In this document: one piece after another, positions 15,013 to 27,608 of the stretch
How the letters are laid out: every line of letters begins with the position of its first letter
Numbering within the stretch: position 1 is the stretch's first letter
From: Scylla paramamosain
Lineage: Eukaryota; Arthropoda; Malacostraca; Decapoda; Portunidae
Direction of reading: 5' to 3'
DNA: 64,000 nt
Assembly: GCF_035594125.1 (NCBI RefSeq)
Contig: NC_087178.1
Span: 11,420,470-11,484,469, forward strand
Made by a program: the position numbers and the translations under genes
The notes under the pieces: generated by a model
Seen by the model: only the letters and a program-made list of their open reading frames with translations
Told to the model about the DNA's origin: nothing
Database searches by the model: none

Positions 15013-15396
15013 TTTTTTTTTTTTTTTTTTTTTAGTTTTGCTACGTAAGAACCAGAAAAACACTCAAATGACGTTTTGGATAATTTTGGATAATAATACC
15101 TAACCTTCGTTCTGTTTAAATGGTGTTCTTTGCATGTATTTTGGCGTTTTGTTACCTAACAAGGTGAAAAACTTAAAACACACGTTTTTGGTATGGTACA
15201 GTCATTATACACGTTTCTGGTAAAATCATGTTGTTTCTCATCATAGGGTACTTTGCATGCTTTTCGGCGTTCTTATACGAAAGAAGTAAAAAAAAAAAAA
15301 ATAAAAAAATCACGATTTTGGTAATGTTATATCATATTTGTCCATGAAGGATATTTTGCATGCATTTGAGTATTTTACTATGAAAGAAGCTTTAAA

Positions 15397-15416
15397 ACAC
15401 ACACACACACACACAC
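15397..15416. repeat. (CA)n short microsatellite and A-run
   Basis: Ten CA units followed by about 15 A, inside an R-orientation monomer. Confidence 0.9.
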
Positions 15417-18400
15417 AAAAAAAAAAAAAAACACGTTTTTTTATTTTTATTCCTAAACAGGTTCTACACTTTTCTGTTAATGCCATTTCATTTCCCACCT
15501 AGAATGCTAAGCATGCATTTTGTAGTTTTGTTTCCTAACAATATAAAAAAAACAGTAAAAATACACGTTTTTCCTAATGTTGTTTTGTTTTTTTAACATA
15601 TTGAATGGTATTCACACGTTTAATCATTTTGGTACCTAAGAATCTTAAAAACACTTATAATATACGTTTTTGATAATATCGTTTTGTTTCATGATACAGG
15701 GTAATCCCCAAGCATTTTAACGTTTTGGTACCTAACAATGTGAAATATTCTCAAGCTTTTTAGCATTTTGGTACCAAAAATGCTCATAAACACTCAAAAT
15801 GCTCAATTCTACAAATCTCGATTCCTTTCCCATATTGGGTGCTTTACATGCATTTTGGCGTGTTGGTACCTAACAATGTGTCGTACTTTAAAAATACTCG
15901 GTTTTCCTTCTCCATAATCAGTGCTTTTCATGCTTTTTCGCGTTTTGGTACCCAAGAAGCTCAAAAACACTTGCAATACATGTTTCTCAAAATATCTTTT
16001 CGTTTTTCTATATAAGGTAAGTTTTATGTATTTTTGCGTTTTCTGTGTAACAAGGTCAAAAACTCTCAAAAACACTTGGTTTTGGTAATATTATTTTGTT
16101 TTTCCATTAAGGGTGTTTTTAATGCGTTTTAGAGTTTTGCTACGTAAGAAGATGAAAAACACTCAAAAGATATGTTTTGGATAATATTGTTTTGAGTGCT
16201 TTCCGTGCTTTTTAACGTTTTGGTGCTTATTATGCGCAAATACACTCGAGAGACGATTCTTGCAATGTTGTTTTCTTTCCTCATGTAAGGGGTCCTTTCC
16301 ATGCATTTTGGCGTTTTGCTATCTAACTGCGAAAACACTAAAATATCATATTTTTAGCAAAGCTCATTTGTTTCACCATATAGAGTGGTATTAGCGTTTT
16401 TTTTTTTTTTCGTTTTGGTACCTAAAAAGCTCAAAAACACTTATAATACACGTTTCCCGAAATGCTTTTTCGTTTCCCAAATATAACATATATTATATAC
16501 GTAATAAGTTCAAAACCAGTCAAATACTTTTTTTTTTTATAATGTTATTCTCTCTCTCTTTTTAAAAGGTGTTTTGCATGCGTTTCAGTGTTTTGATATG
16601 TATGAAATAGAAAAAAAACACTAATAGAACACATTTTTTAGAGTTGTTGTTTAGTATTTCCATATAGGGTGATTTTCATGCTATATAGTGTTTGGTGTCT
16701 ATCAGGCTTAAAAACGTTTAAAAGAAACGTTCCTCGTAATTCCGTTTCGTTTTCCCATATAAGAGGCTTTGCATGTATTTTGGGTTTTTTGTAACTAACA
16801 ATGTGAAAAAAAAACATTATGTATACACGATTTTGGTAAGTTGTTCTCTTTCTCCATATAAAGTTGTATTCATGCGACAGACAAAACACTGAGAATACTC
16901 GTTTTGTGTAATGTTACTGTCTCCATAAAAGGCGTTTTGCGTGCGTTTTAACATTTTGTATGTAGCAAAAAAAATTCAAGAGACTCGTTTTGTTTTCCCG
17001 TATAGGGTGCTTTCCTACCTTTTTTTTTTATAGCGTTTTGTTGTCTAACATGCACAAAAATACTCAAAAGATACGTTTCTTTTAATGCCGTTTCTTTTTC
17101 CCATATAGGTGACATTACATTTTGGTACTTAACAGTGTAAAACAACATTCAAAATACACGTTTTTTTTTTTTAATATTGTTGTTTCTCCACATGGAGTGT
17201 AATTCAGCGCTTTTTTGCTTTTGGGTACCTAAGAAGCTCAAAAACACTACTAAAACACATTTTTCGTAATTTCCTTTCGTTTTCCTATATAGGGTACTTT
17301 GCATTCATTTTGGCGTTTATGTACGTAACAAGCTGAAAAACACTCAAAATACTTGTTTTTGATAATGTTACTCTGTAACTCAGTAAAGGAAGTTTTGCAT
17401 CCGTTTTAGCGTTTTGTTACGTAATTACCTCAAAACATTCAAAAGGAACGGTTTTGGTAATGTTATTTTGTTTTCCCATATCAGGTGTTTTCGATACATT
17501 TTAGCGTTTTGTTGTCAAACATGCACAACAACAATAAAATACGTTTCCAGCAATGTTATTTTATTTCATCGTAGAAGTTACTTTGCATGCATTTCGGCAG
17601 TTTGTTATCTAACGGTTTTTTTTTTTGTATTGCTATTGTCTTTGCATAAGGAGTGGTATTCATGCGTTTCATCGATTTGGTACCTAAGAAGCTCAAAACA
17701 CTCAAAATACACGTCTCTCGTAATGTTCTTTACTTTCCCTATGTAGTGTACTTTCCATACATATTTTGTGGTTTTGTACGTAACAAGATGAAAACACTGA
17801 AATGGATGGTTTTGTTAAAGTTATTATTGTTTCTCCATAAAAAGCTGTTTTAGAAGTGTTTTAGCATTTCGGTACGTAACTAGCTAAAAAAAAAAAAAAA
17901 TCTCTCAAAAAGACGTTTTGGTATTTTTTTTTCCCCAAATACATTGTTTTCCATGCTTTTTAGTGTCCTCGTGCCTTTAAAGGACACTCAAAACTCATGT
18001 TTCTGTAAACGAAATTTCAGTTCACAACTGAAGGTGCTTTCTTTGCATTTTGGCGTTTTGGTACCTAGGAATGTGAAAATAAAAAAAAAAAAACCCTCAA
18101 AATATAGGTTTTTTGATAATGTTGTTCTCATTCCGAGAAAGAGTGCTATTCATGCGTTTTAGCGTTTTGGTACCTAAGACGATCCATAGGAATCATAATA
18201 CGTATTTCTAGTAATGTTCTTTTATTTCCTCAAATAGGGTTCTTTCCATGCATTTTGTTGTTTTTATATGTAATAAGCTAAAAGAAAAATAATGCTATTG
18301 GTAATGCTATTATTTCTTCATAATGTGTGTTTTGCATCCATTTTAGCGTTTTGGTACGTAAGAAGCTAAAATCACTCAAAGGATACGATTTTTTTTTTTT

Positions 18401-21236
18401 TTTATGTATTCCCTTACTGGGTGATTTCCCTGCGTTTTAGCGCTATGGTGCATATCATGCTCATACACACTCCGAGGACATATTTTTGGAAATTTCGTTT
18501 ATTTTCCCCATGCATTTTTGGTTATTTGGTACTTAACAATGCAAAAAATACTCAAATTACACGTTTTAGGTAATGTTCTGTTTCTCTATGATATAGAATA
18601 GAGTGCTTTACTTGCTTTTTATTTTTTCTTGTTTTTGACTCTCGCACGGTCATGAACACTCAAAGACACATTTCTGGAAATCCCTTTTTCTTTCCTCATA
18701 TAGGGTGGTTTGCATCCATTTTGGCATTTTAGCACTTAAGAATGTGAAAAACGCAAAATAGACGCTTTTGGTAATGTTCTTCTGTTTATATAGAGTGCTA
18801 TTAATTCCTTTTAGCATTTTGGTACCTAATACGCTTAAAAAACACTCATAATGCACGTTTCCGGTAATGTTCTTTCGTTTCTCATATAGGGTAATTTCCA
18901 TGCATTTTGGCGTTACTTTACGTAAGAAGTTCAAAACACCCAAAATACTTGTTTTTTAATAATGTTATTCTCTTTCTCCATAAACAGTGTTTTACATGTG
19001 TTTAGTGTTTTGGTGCGTAAGTAACTAAAAAAAAAAAAACACTTTAAGGCCACGTTCTTTGTAAAATTATTTTGTTCCCCTACATAGGGTGCTTTACCTT
19101 TTTTTTCAGCATTTTGGTTCCTAACACGCTCATAAACACTAAAAAGATACGTATCTAGAAAAGTCGATTATTATATAATCTGTTTTACCTGCATCTAGGC
19201 GTTTTCGTACCTAACAATGTGAAGCACACTGAAAATATTCGTTTCTTGTTTTTTTTTTTTTTTTCTCCATATACAGTGTTTTCAAGCGATTTAGCGTTTT
19301 AGTACCAAAGAATCTTAGAAACACATAATACACGTTTCGCGTACTGTCTTTTCGTTTTCCAGTTTAGGGGACTGGATACATTTTGGTGTTTTTGTACGTA
19401 ACAAGCTCAAAAACACTCAAAATATTTTTCTTGTAATATTCTGTTTCTCAATAAAGGGTGTTTTTGCATGCATTTTAGCGTTTTGGTGTGTAAACGAAGC
19501 TGAAAAAAAAACTCAAAAGACAAGATTCTGGTAATATTTTCTTTCTACTTCCATATATGGCACTTTCCATGATTTTATGCATTTTGGCTTCTAACATGCA
19601 CTAAAACTCGCAAAAGATACATTTTTTGAAATGTAGTTTCGTTTTTCCGTATAAGCTGCTTTTTCGTTTTGGTATCTAACAATGTGAAAAACATTTAATT
19701 TACACGTTTTTGGCAATGTTCCTCTGTTTCTAAATATACGGTATATATAAATATATGGTAAAATATATGGTAAATATATGGTATCAAAGCATTTTTGTGT
19801 TTTGGTACAAAGATACTGAAAAACACTCATAATACACCTTAATCGAAGTCGTTTTTTCTCCATATAGAGTATTTTGTATTAACGTCAATTTTCTATGTAA
19901 GAAGCTGAAAAACACTAAATACTTGTTTTTTGTTAATGTTATTATATTTCTTTATAGAGTTTGTTTTCCATGCATTTTGTCGTTTTGGTATGTAAGAAGT
20001 TCGAAAACTCTCGAAAGATACTTTTTTTTATTGTAATGTTTTGTCTTTGCATACGGAGTGACTTCCATGCTTTTTTAGTATTTTGGTGCCTAACACGCTC
20101 AGAAACACTCGAAGGACACGCTTCTGGTAATGTCGTTTCGTTTCACAATATTGGAGGCTTTGAATGGATTTTGGCGTTTTGGTACCTAATAATGTGTAAA
20201 CACTCAAAATACACGTTTTTGTTTACTTTATTTTGTTTTTCCGTATACAACGATATTTATGCGTTTTAGCGTTTTGATGCTTAAGAAGCTCAAAAACTCT
20301 CACAATACATGTTTTTCGTAACGTCTTTTTCGTTTCCCTATGAAGAGTACTATGCATTGCATTTTGGAATTTTTCTACGTAACTCTCTCAAAATAATGAA
20401 AATACTCGCTTTTGGTACTGTTTCAGGGTTTTGGTACATAAATTGCTGAAAAAAAACATAAAAAAGTGACGTTTTTTGTAACATTGTTTTTTTTTTTTTT
20501 TTCCCATATACAGTGTTTCCCGTGCTTTTCATTGTTTTGATGCCTAGAACGCACATAAGCACTCAAAAAATACGTTTCTGGAAATCTCGCTTCCTTTCCC
20601 CATATAGAAAGCTTTGCATGTATTTTGACATTTTGATACCAAACTGTCAAGCACACTCGTAATACACGTTTTTGGTCATGATAATACGTTTCTCCATAAC
20701 GAGTTCTATTGTTACTTTTTATCGATTTCGTACCTAAGAAAGTTAAAAGCACCCATAATAAACATTTATCGTAATGTCTTTTCTTTTCCTCATATAAGGT
20801 ATTTTACATTCTTTTTTTCGTTTTTGTATGTAACAAGCTTAAAAGCAGTTAAAATAGTTGTTTTGGGCATTCTTATTTTGTTAATCATATTCTCCATAAA
20901 GGTTTTTTTCTATGTATTTTAGCGTTTTAGTGTGTAAATACCTAAAAAAAAACACTGAAAAACACATTTTCTGTAAATTTTGTTTGCCATATTTTAGGTT
21001 TTTCATGCATTTTGGCGTTTTGGTACCTAATTATTAAAAAAAAAAAAACACTTAAAATACATGTTTTTGGTAATGCTGTTGTTCCTCTATATAATAAGGA
21101 GCTCTAATAAGCTCAAAAAGACTTATAATACATGTTTCAACTAATGTCTTTTCGTTTTCCCATAGTTGGTCATTTCAATGAATTTTGTCGTTTTTTCTAC
21201 GTAGCAAGCTCAAAAGACCTCGAAACCTTGTTTATA

Positions 21237-21423
<187 letters not shown>

Positions 21424-22770
21424 TTTTTTTTTATTCTTTTTATTTATTAAGGGTGTTTTGCACGCGTTTTTTTCTGTTTTTTGTACGTAAGTAGCTCAAA
21501 AGCACTGAAAAGAAACAATTTTGAAAAAGGTTTTCTTTTCTCATGCGTGATGCTTTCCATGCTTTTTTTTTTTATAACGTTATTGTGTTTCTCCTTAAAT
21601 AATGTTTTGCATGCGTTTTGGCATTTTGATGCGTAAGTAGCTGAAAAAAAAAACACTCAAAAGACGCGTTTCTAGTAATATTGATTTTTTTTTTTTTTTT
21701 TTTTTTACATAGGATGCTTTTGATGCTTTTTAGCGTTTTGGTGCCTAACATGCTCATAAGCATTCAAAAGAAACGGTTCTGGAAATGTTTTTTTTTCCAT
21801 ATAGGTTGCTTTTTGCGTTATATCACTTAACAATATGAAACAATCCCAAAGTACACCTTTTTGGTAATGTTTCTTTTCTCCATATAGAGTGATATTTATA
21901 CGTTTTAGCGTTTCAGTTCCTATGAAGCTCAAAAACACTCATAATACATTTTTCTTGTAATGTTTGCTCCTTCTCCCATTCCGTGTACTTTGCATGCATT
22001 TTGGCGTTTTTTTTTTTTTTTTGTACGTACAAAGCTCAAAAACACTAAATAGCTGAAAAACATCAATAAACATGTGTTTTTGTAATATTATTTTCTTTTT
22101 CCATATATAGTGCTTTTAATGCTTTTTAGCGTTTTGGTGTCTAACTCGTCGTTGGTACACTAATAATACGTTTGTTTTTTGGTAATGTTATTGTATTTTC
22201 TAGATAAAGAGTGTTTTACATCAGTTTTAGTGTTTTGGTAGGTAAAAAATAGATAAAAAATACTGAAAAGACTTTTTTCGTAATGATTTATATTCCCATA
22301 TGCAGCGTCTTCCATGTTTTTAAGTGTTTTGTCGTCTACCACGTTGTAAAACACTCAAAAGACTCGTTTCTGGTAATGTCGTTTCCTTTTATCCATATAG
22401 GAGGCTTTCCTTGCATTTTGGTATTTTGATATATGATAATATGAATAACATTCAAAATACACGTTTTTTTTCAGTGTTGTTTTCTTTCTCGATATGAAGT
22501 GCTATTAATAGGTTTTGGCATTTTGGTACCTAAGAATCTCAAAAACTCTCATAATACACGTTTCTCGTGATGTCTTCGTTTCCTCATATACGGTAATCCG
22601 CATTCATTTTGGCGTTTTTATAATACTCAAAATACACGTTTTAGGTGAAGTTATACTGTTCCTCCATAAAGTTGTTTTTTTTTAATCACTAAAAAGATAC
22701 TCTTTTTTGGTAATATTGTTTTCTTTTCTCAAAGAGTGTGCTCACCCTGATTTTTATCGTTTGTTGCCTA

Positions 22771-22776
22771 TCTCGC
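22771..22776 (+). repeat. Target-site duplication, left (outer LINE)
   Basis: TCTCGC directly precedes the truncated LINE and recurs at 25533-25538 after its poly-A. Joining the flanks gives GTTGCCTATCTCGCTC, a good match to the R satellite word GCCTAACACGCTC, so the site was satellite before insertion. Confidence 0.8.
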
Positions 22777-23301
22777 AGGCAAGCCACAAAATGTTTGACT
22801 TCTGATCTTTCTAAAATTTCTGATTGGGGCAGAGCAAACTTGGTATTGTTCAATGCCTCAAAAACTCAATTCCTCCATCTATCAACTCGACACAACCTTC
22901 CAGACAACTATCCCCTCTTCTTCAATGACACTCAACTGTCCCCCTCTTCTACATTGAACATCCTCGGTCTGTCCTTTACTTATAATCTGAACTGGAAACT
23001 TCACATCTCATCTCTAGATAAAACAGCTTCTATGAAGTCAGGCGTTCTGAGACGTCTCCGCCAGTTTTTCTCACCCCTCCCCAGCTGCTAACTCTGTACA
23101 AGGGCCTTATCCGTCCATGTATGGAGTATGCTTCACATGTCTGGGGGAGGTTCCACTCTTACTGCTCTTCTAGACAGAGTGGAATCAAAAGCTTTTTGTC
23201 TCATCAACTCCTCTCCTGTAACTGACTGTCTTCAGCCTCTCTCACCGCCGCAATGTTGCATATCTAGTTGTCTTTTACAGCTATTTTCATGCTAACTGCT
23301 C

Positions 23302-23305
<4 letters not shown>
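22777..23305 (+). pseudogene. Outer LINE RT fragment, upstream piece
   Basis: Translates from RRQATKCLTSDLSKISDWG through the post-catalytic part of the reverse transcriptase ([30 protein letters not shown]). The frame is lost in a C-rich run (CCCCTCCCC, 23073-23081), which is two bases longer than the seven-C run of the inner copy. The piece stops at GCTAACTGCTCTTCT where the inner element has entered. It lacks the endonuclease and all catalytic RT motifs. Confidence 0.88.
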
Positions 23306-23335
<30 letters not shown>

Positions 23336-23421
23336 AGGAAGGATACTGGCCAAGGGCAACAAAAATCTAATAAAAAAAATGCCCACTGAAATGCCAGTCC
23401 CTAAAAGGGTCAAAGCAGTGG
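23306..23421 (-). other. Inner LINE 3' UTR and poly-A tail (as poly-T)
   Basis: Poly-T of 26 bases, then ATGTAGGAAGGATACTGGCC and the reverse complement of the 3' UTR seen in LINE A and the outer copy, up to the stop codon at 23422. Confidence 0.85.
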
Positions 23422-25183
23422 TCAAAAATTGGTGGATAAGTGTCTTGAAACCTCCCTCTTGAAGGAATTCAAGTCATAGGAAGGTGGAAATACAGAAGCA
23501 GGCAAGGAATTCCAGAGTTTACCAGAGAAAGGGATGAATGATTGAGAATACTGGTTAACTCTTGCGTTAGAGAGGTGGACAGAATAGGAGTGAGAGAAAG
23601 ATGAAAGTCTTGTGCAGCGAGGCCGCGGAAGGAGGGGAGGCATGCAGTTAGCAAGATCAGAAGAGCAGTTAGCATGAAAATAGCGGTAGAAGACAGCTAG
23701 AGATGCAACATTGCGGCGGTGAGAGAGAGGCTGAAGACAGTCAGTTAGAGGAGAGGAGTTGATGAGACGAAAAGCTTTTGATTCCACCCTGTCTAGAACA
23801 GCAGTATGAGTGGAACCCCCCCAGACATGTGAAGCATACTCCATACATGGACGGATAAGGCCCTTGTACAGAGTTAGCAGCTGGGGGGGTGAGAAAAACT
23901 GGCGGAGACGTCTCAGAACACCTAACTTCATAGAAGCTGTTTTAGCTAGAGATGAGATGTGAAGTTTCCAGTTCAGATTATAAGTAAAGGACAGACCAAG
24001 GATGTTCAGTGTAGAAGAGGGGGATAGTTGAGTGTCATTGAAGAAGAGGGGATAGTTGTCTGGAAGATTGTGTCGAGTTGATAGATGGAGGAATTGAGTT
24101 TTTGAGGCATTGAACAATACCAAGTTTGCTCTGCCCCAATCAGAAATTTTAGAAAGATCAGAAGTCAGGCGTTCTGTGGCTTCCCTGCGTGATATGTTTA
24201 CCTCCTGAAGGGTTGGACGTCTATGAAAAGACGTGGAAAAGTGCAGGGTGGTATCATCAGCATAGGAGTGGATAGGACAAGAAGTTTGGTTTAGAAGATC
24301 ATTAATGAATAATAAGAAGAGAGTGGGTGACAGGACAGAACCCTGAGGAACACCACTGTTAATAGATTTAGGAGAAGAACAGTGACCGTCTACCACAGCA
24401 GCAATAGAACGGTCAGAAAGGAAACTTGAGATGAAGTTACAGAGAGAAGGATAGAAACCGTAGGAGGGTAGTTTGGAAATCAAAGCTTTGTGCCAGACTC
24501 TATCAAAGGCTTTTGATATGTCCAAGGCAACAGCAAAAGTTTCACCAAAGTCTCTAAAAGAGGATGACCAAGACTCAGTAAGGAAAGCCAGAAGATCACC
24601 AGTAGAGCGGCCTTGACGGAACCCATACTGGTGATCAGATAGAAGGTTGTGAAGTGATAGATGTTTAAGAATCTTCCTGTTGAGGATAGATTCAAAAACT
24701 TTAGATAAGCAGGAAATTAAAGCAATAGGACGGTAGTTTGAGGGATTAGAGCGGTCACCCTTTTTAGGAACAGGTTGAATGTAGGCAAACTTCCAGCAAG
24801 AAGGAAAGGTAGATGTTGACAGACAGAGCTGAAAGAGTTTGACTAGGCAAGGTGCAAGCACGGAGGCACAGTTTCGGAGAACAATAGGAGGGACCCCATC
24901 AGGTCCATAAGCCTTCTGAGGGTTTAGGCCAGCGAGGGCATGGAAAACATCATTACGAAGAATTTTAATACGAGGCATGAAGTAGTCAGAGGGTGGAGGA
25001 GAGGGAGGAACAAGCCCAGAATCGTCCAAGGTAGAGTTTTTAGCAAAGGTTTGAGCAAAGAGTTCAGCTTTAGAAATAGATGTGATAGCAGTAGTGCCAT
25101 CTGGTTGAAGTAGAGGAGGGAAAGAAGAAGAAGCAAAGTTATTGGAGATATTTTTGGCTAGATGCCAGAAATCACGATCACGA
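23422..25183 (-). CDS. Reverse transcriptase ORF of inner LINE, open, N-terminally truncated
   Basis: An open frame of about 586 codons continues from the truncated 5' end (the frame is already open at the junction, so no native start exists) to the TGA at 23422. RT landmarks in order: [46 protein letters not shown], motif A DISKAFDRVWH (about 24490-24525), motif B SGVPQGSVLSPTLF (about 24340), motif C SYADDTT (about 24250), then the C-terminal region ending FKREVSRHLSTNF. The catalytic aspartates of motifs A and C are present, and no stop or frameshift is seen. The endonuclease is missing entirely, so it cannot retrotranspose on its own. It is the best preserved RT in the window and the reference used here for defects in the other copies. 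Confidence 0.93.
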
Positions 25184-25185
25184 TT

Positions 25186-25424
25186 CTGATCTTGTTAACT
25201 GCATGCCTCCCCTCCTTCCGCGGCCTCGCTGCACAAGACTTTCTTCTTTCTCTCACCCCTATTCTGTCCACCTCTCTAACGCAAGAGTTAACCAGTATTC
25301 TCAATTATTCACCCCTTTCTCTGGTAAACTCTGGAACTCCCTGCCTGCTTCTGTATTTCCACCTTCCTATGACTTGAATTCCTTCAAGAGGGAGGTTTCA
25401 AGACACTTATTCATCAATTTTTGA
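25186..25424 (+). pseudogene. Outer LINE RT fragment, downstream piece
   Basis: The C-terminal end of the LINE protein resumes at CTGATCTTGTTAACTGCATG and reads MPPLLPRPRCTRLSSFSH onward to the stop at 25422-25424, in the same frame as the end of the inner and A copies. It continues the fragment that ends at 23305. A 3' UTR and poly-A follow (25425-25532). Confidence 0.88.
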
Positions 25425-25532
25425 CCATTGCTTTGACCCTTTTATGGGACTGGCATTTCAGTGGGCATATTTTTTTTTATTGGATTTTTGTTGCCCTTGG
25501 CCAGTGTCCTTCCTACATAAAAAAAAAAAAAA

Positions 25533-25538
25533 TCTCGC
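25533..25538 (+). repeat. Target-site duplication, right (outer LINE)
   Basis: The second copy of TCTCGC, directly after the 14-base poly-A; R satellite resumes at once (TTAAACACATAAAAGACACG). Confidence 0.8.
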
Positions 25539-25800
25539 TCTTAAACACATAAAAGACACGTTTGTGGTCATGTCTTTTCGTTTCCGCATATAGGAGGCTT
25601 TGGCGTTTTGATACCTAACAATGTAAATTACACTAAAAAAAAAAAAATAATAAAAAAAAAGGTTTTTGATATTATTAATTTTGTCGATATAGACACCTAT
25701 TCATATGTTTTAGCATTTTGGCACTTAAGAAGCTAAAAAAAAAAAAAACACTCATTATAAACGTTTCTCATAATGTCCCTTCCTTTCGCTAGATAAAGTG
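25539..25800 (-). repeat. Satellite block, R orientation
   Basis: Short continuation of the R block that the LINE entered, with two long A-runs. It ends at about 25795-25815, where GGTAGGCAGCAAAACGC begins F-oriented monomers. Confidence 0.8.
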
Positions 25801-26717
25801 GGTAGGCAGCAAAACGCTATGATGCATTGAAAGAACTCTGTATTGCAATACAAAAATACATTACAAAAACCGTTTCTTTTGAGTGTTTTTGAGCTTTTTA
25901 TGTACCAAAACGCTAAAAGGTATGCAAGACTTCCTTTCTGGAGAAACAGAATAACATTACCAAAAATGTGTATTTTGACTATTTTTGCGCTTGTTAAGTA
26001 CAGAAACGGGAAAAATGCATGCAAAGTATCTTACATGGTGAAACAAAACGATATAAACAGAAAACTTGTATTATAAGTGTTTTTTTTATATTCTCAAATA
26101 ACAAAAACCTAAAACGCGTGAATACCACTCTATAAGCAGAAATTGAACCTTACCGAAAACGTGTGTTTAGAGTATTTTTCACAATGTTAGGTACCAAGGC
26201 ACCAAAATGCATACCAAGCCCTTCGTATGGGGAAACGAAATAACATTACCAGAAAGGTGTCATTTCAGTGTGTGTGTTTTTTTTTTTTTTTAGTGTTTTA
26301 GACATCAAAACGCGAAAATACATAGAAAGCAGCTCATATTCGAATACAGAATGTCTTTTCAGTGATGTTTTTCAGCTTCTTAGGTACCAAAACGCAAAAA
26401 AAAAAAAAACTTCAAAAAGACGATTATATATAATAAGTGTTTTTTTTTTTTATTTAATATTTGAACTTAGGTACCAAAAAAAAATAGTGAAAAGCACTCA
26501 TTACATTACCAAAAACGTGTGTTTTATGTTTTTCACCTTGTTCGGTACAAACACAACAAAATGCATACAAACAACGTGATTTAAAGAAAAGAACAGTTAT
26601 CGAAAACTTGTATTGTGAGTGTCTTTGAGCTCATTAGGTACTAAAACACCAAAATGCATGCAAACCATATTATATGAAGAAACGAAAGGACATTATGAGA
26701 AACGTGCATAATGAGTG

Positions 26718-27219
26718 TTTTTGAGCTTCTTAGGTACCAAAACGTTAAAACACATGAATAGCTCTCCATATCGAGAAACAGAACATTTCTATAAATGTTC
26801 TTTTTTTTTTATCTTGTGTGTGTATATTTCACATTGATAGGTACCAAAACGCCAAAATGCTTGTAAAACCCTCTATATGGGGAAACCAAAAGACATTACC
26901 AAAAACGTATTTTTTATGTATTTACGAGCCAGCTTGGCACCAAAATGATAAAAAAAAAAAAAAAACATGGAAAGCACCCTCTTTGGGAAAACAAAACAGT
27001 ATTAACAAAAAACGTCTCTTAAGTATTTTTTATCTATTTATGTACCAGCAGGCTAAAACGTAATGTAAAAAAACTCTTAATGGAGAAACAGTAAAACTTT
27101 ACTAAAAACGTTTATTTTGAGTATTTTCGAACTAGTTACCTATATAAACACCTAAATGAATTCAAATTACCCTATACTGGTAAACAAAAAGACATCACGA
27201 GAAACGAGTATTTAGATTG
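26718..27219 (+). repeat. Worked example of one five-monomer higher-order unit (502 bp)
   Basis: Boundaries taken at the TTTT(T)GAGC or TTTCACATT start of each monomer: A 26718-26823 (CTTCTTAGGTACC), B 26824-26920 (TTTCACATTGATAGGTACC), C 26921-27025 (GCTTGGCACC, AACATGGAAAGC), D 27026-27122 (TATTTATGTACC, AATGGAGAAACAG), E 27123-27219 (TAGTTACCTA, CATCACGAGAAACG). A second unit at 31052-31431 gives B 95, C 98, D 96 and E 91 bases. The next A monomer begins at 27220. Confidence 0.8.
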
Positions 27220-27552
27220 TTTTTTTTTTTTAACTTCTTAGGTGTCAAAACGCTATAACTTATCAATATTATCAAGAACTTATCAACTTATCAAGAAACA
27301 AAAAACATTAACGAAAAAGTGTATTATGTGTGATTTTGCACATTATTAGGTATCAAAACACCAAAATGCATGCAAAGCCCCCTAAAAAGGCAAAAAAAAA
27401 TGACATCATTAGAAACATGTCTTTTGAGTGTTTTACAGAATAGGCATCAAAACGCAAAAAAAAAAAAAAAAACTTGGAAATCGCTGTAAATGAGAATACA
27501 AAACATTATGAAAAAGTGTCTTTTGAGTGTTTTTTAACTTATTTCTTACCAA

Positions 27553-27608
27553 AACTCTAAAAATGCAAATGCTCTAAAAACTCTAAAACTCTAAAAAACT
27601 CTAAAAAC
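27553..27608 (+). repeat. Short tandem repeat of CTCTAAAA units
   Basis: Five to six copies of a 9-11 base ACTCTAAAA unit inside a monomer at the place where one CTAAAACGC normally stands, a small replication-slippage expansion. Confidence 0.8.

Larger units (their letters stand above)
23306..25183 (-). mobile_element. Inner LINE, minus strand, 5'-truncated, nested
   Basis: Read on the minus strand, this copy starts abruptly inside the linker between endonuclease and RT (at RDFWHLAK) and runs to a 3' UTR and a 26-base poly-A, seen as poly-T at 23306-23331. It lies inside the outer LINE. TTCT at 23302-23305 and at 25184-25187 is a possible 4-bp target duplication. At its 5' junction ATCACG occurs twice in tandem (about 25171-25182), a small filler of the kind seen at LINE 5' joins. 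It must be younger than the outer copy. Confidence 0.92.
22777..25532 (+). mobile_element. Outer LINE, 5'-truncated, split by an inner LINE
   Basis: A + strand copy of the same family made of two pieces: 22777-23305 (late reverse-transcriptase region onwards) and 25186-25532 (C-terminal end, 3' UTR, 14-base poly-A). Placed together they match LINE A continuously, and the whole is bracketed by TCTCGC. Between the pieces is a minus-strand LINE. The 5' truncation falls just downstream of the YADD motif, as is typical of incomplete target-primed reverse transcription. Confidence 0.9.
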
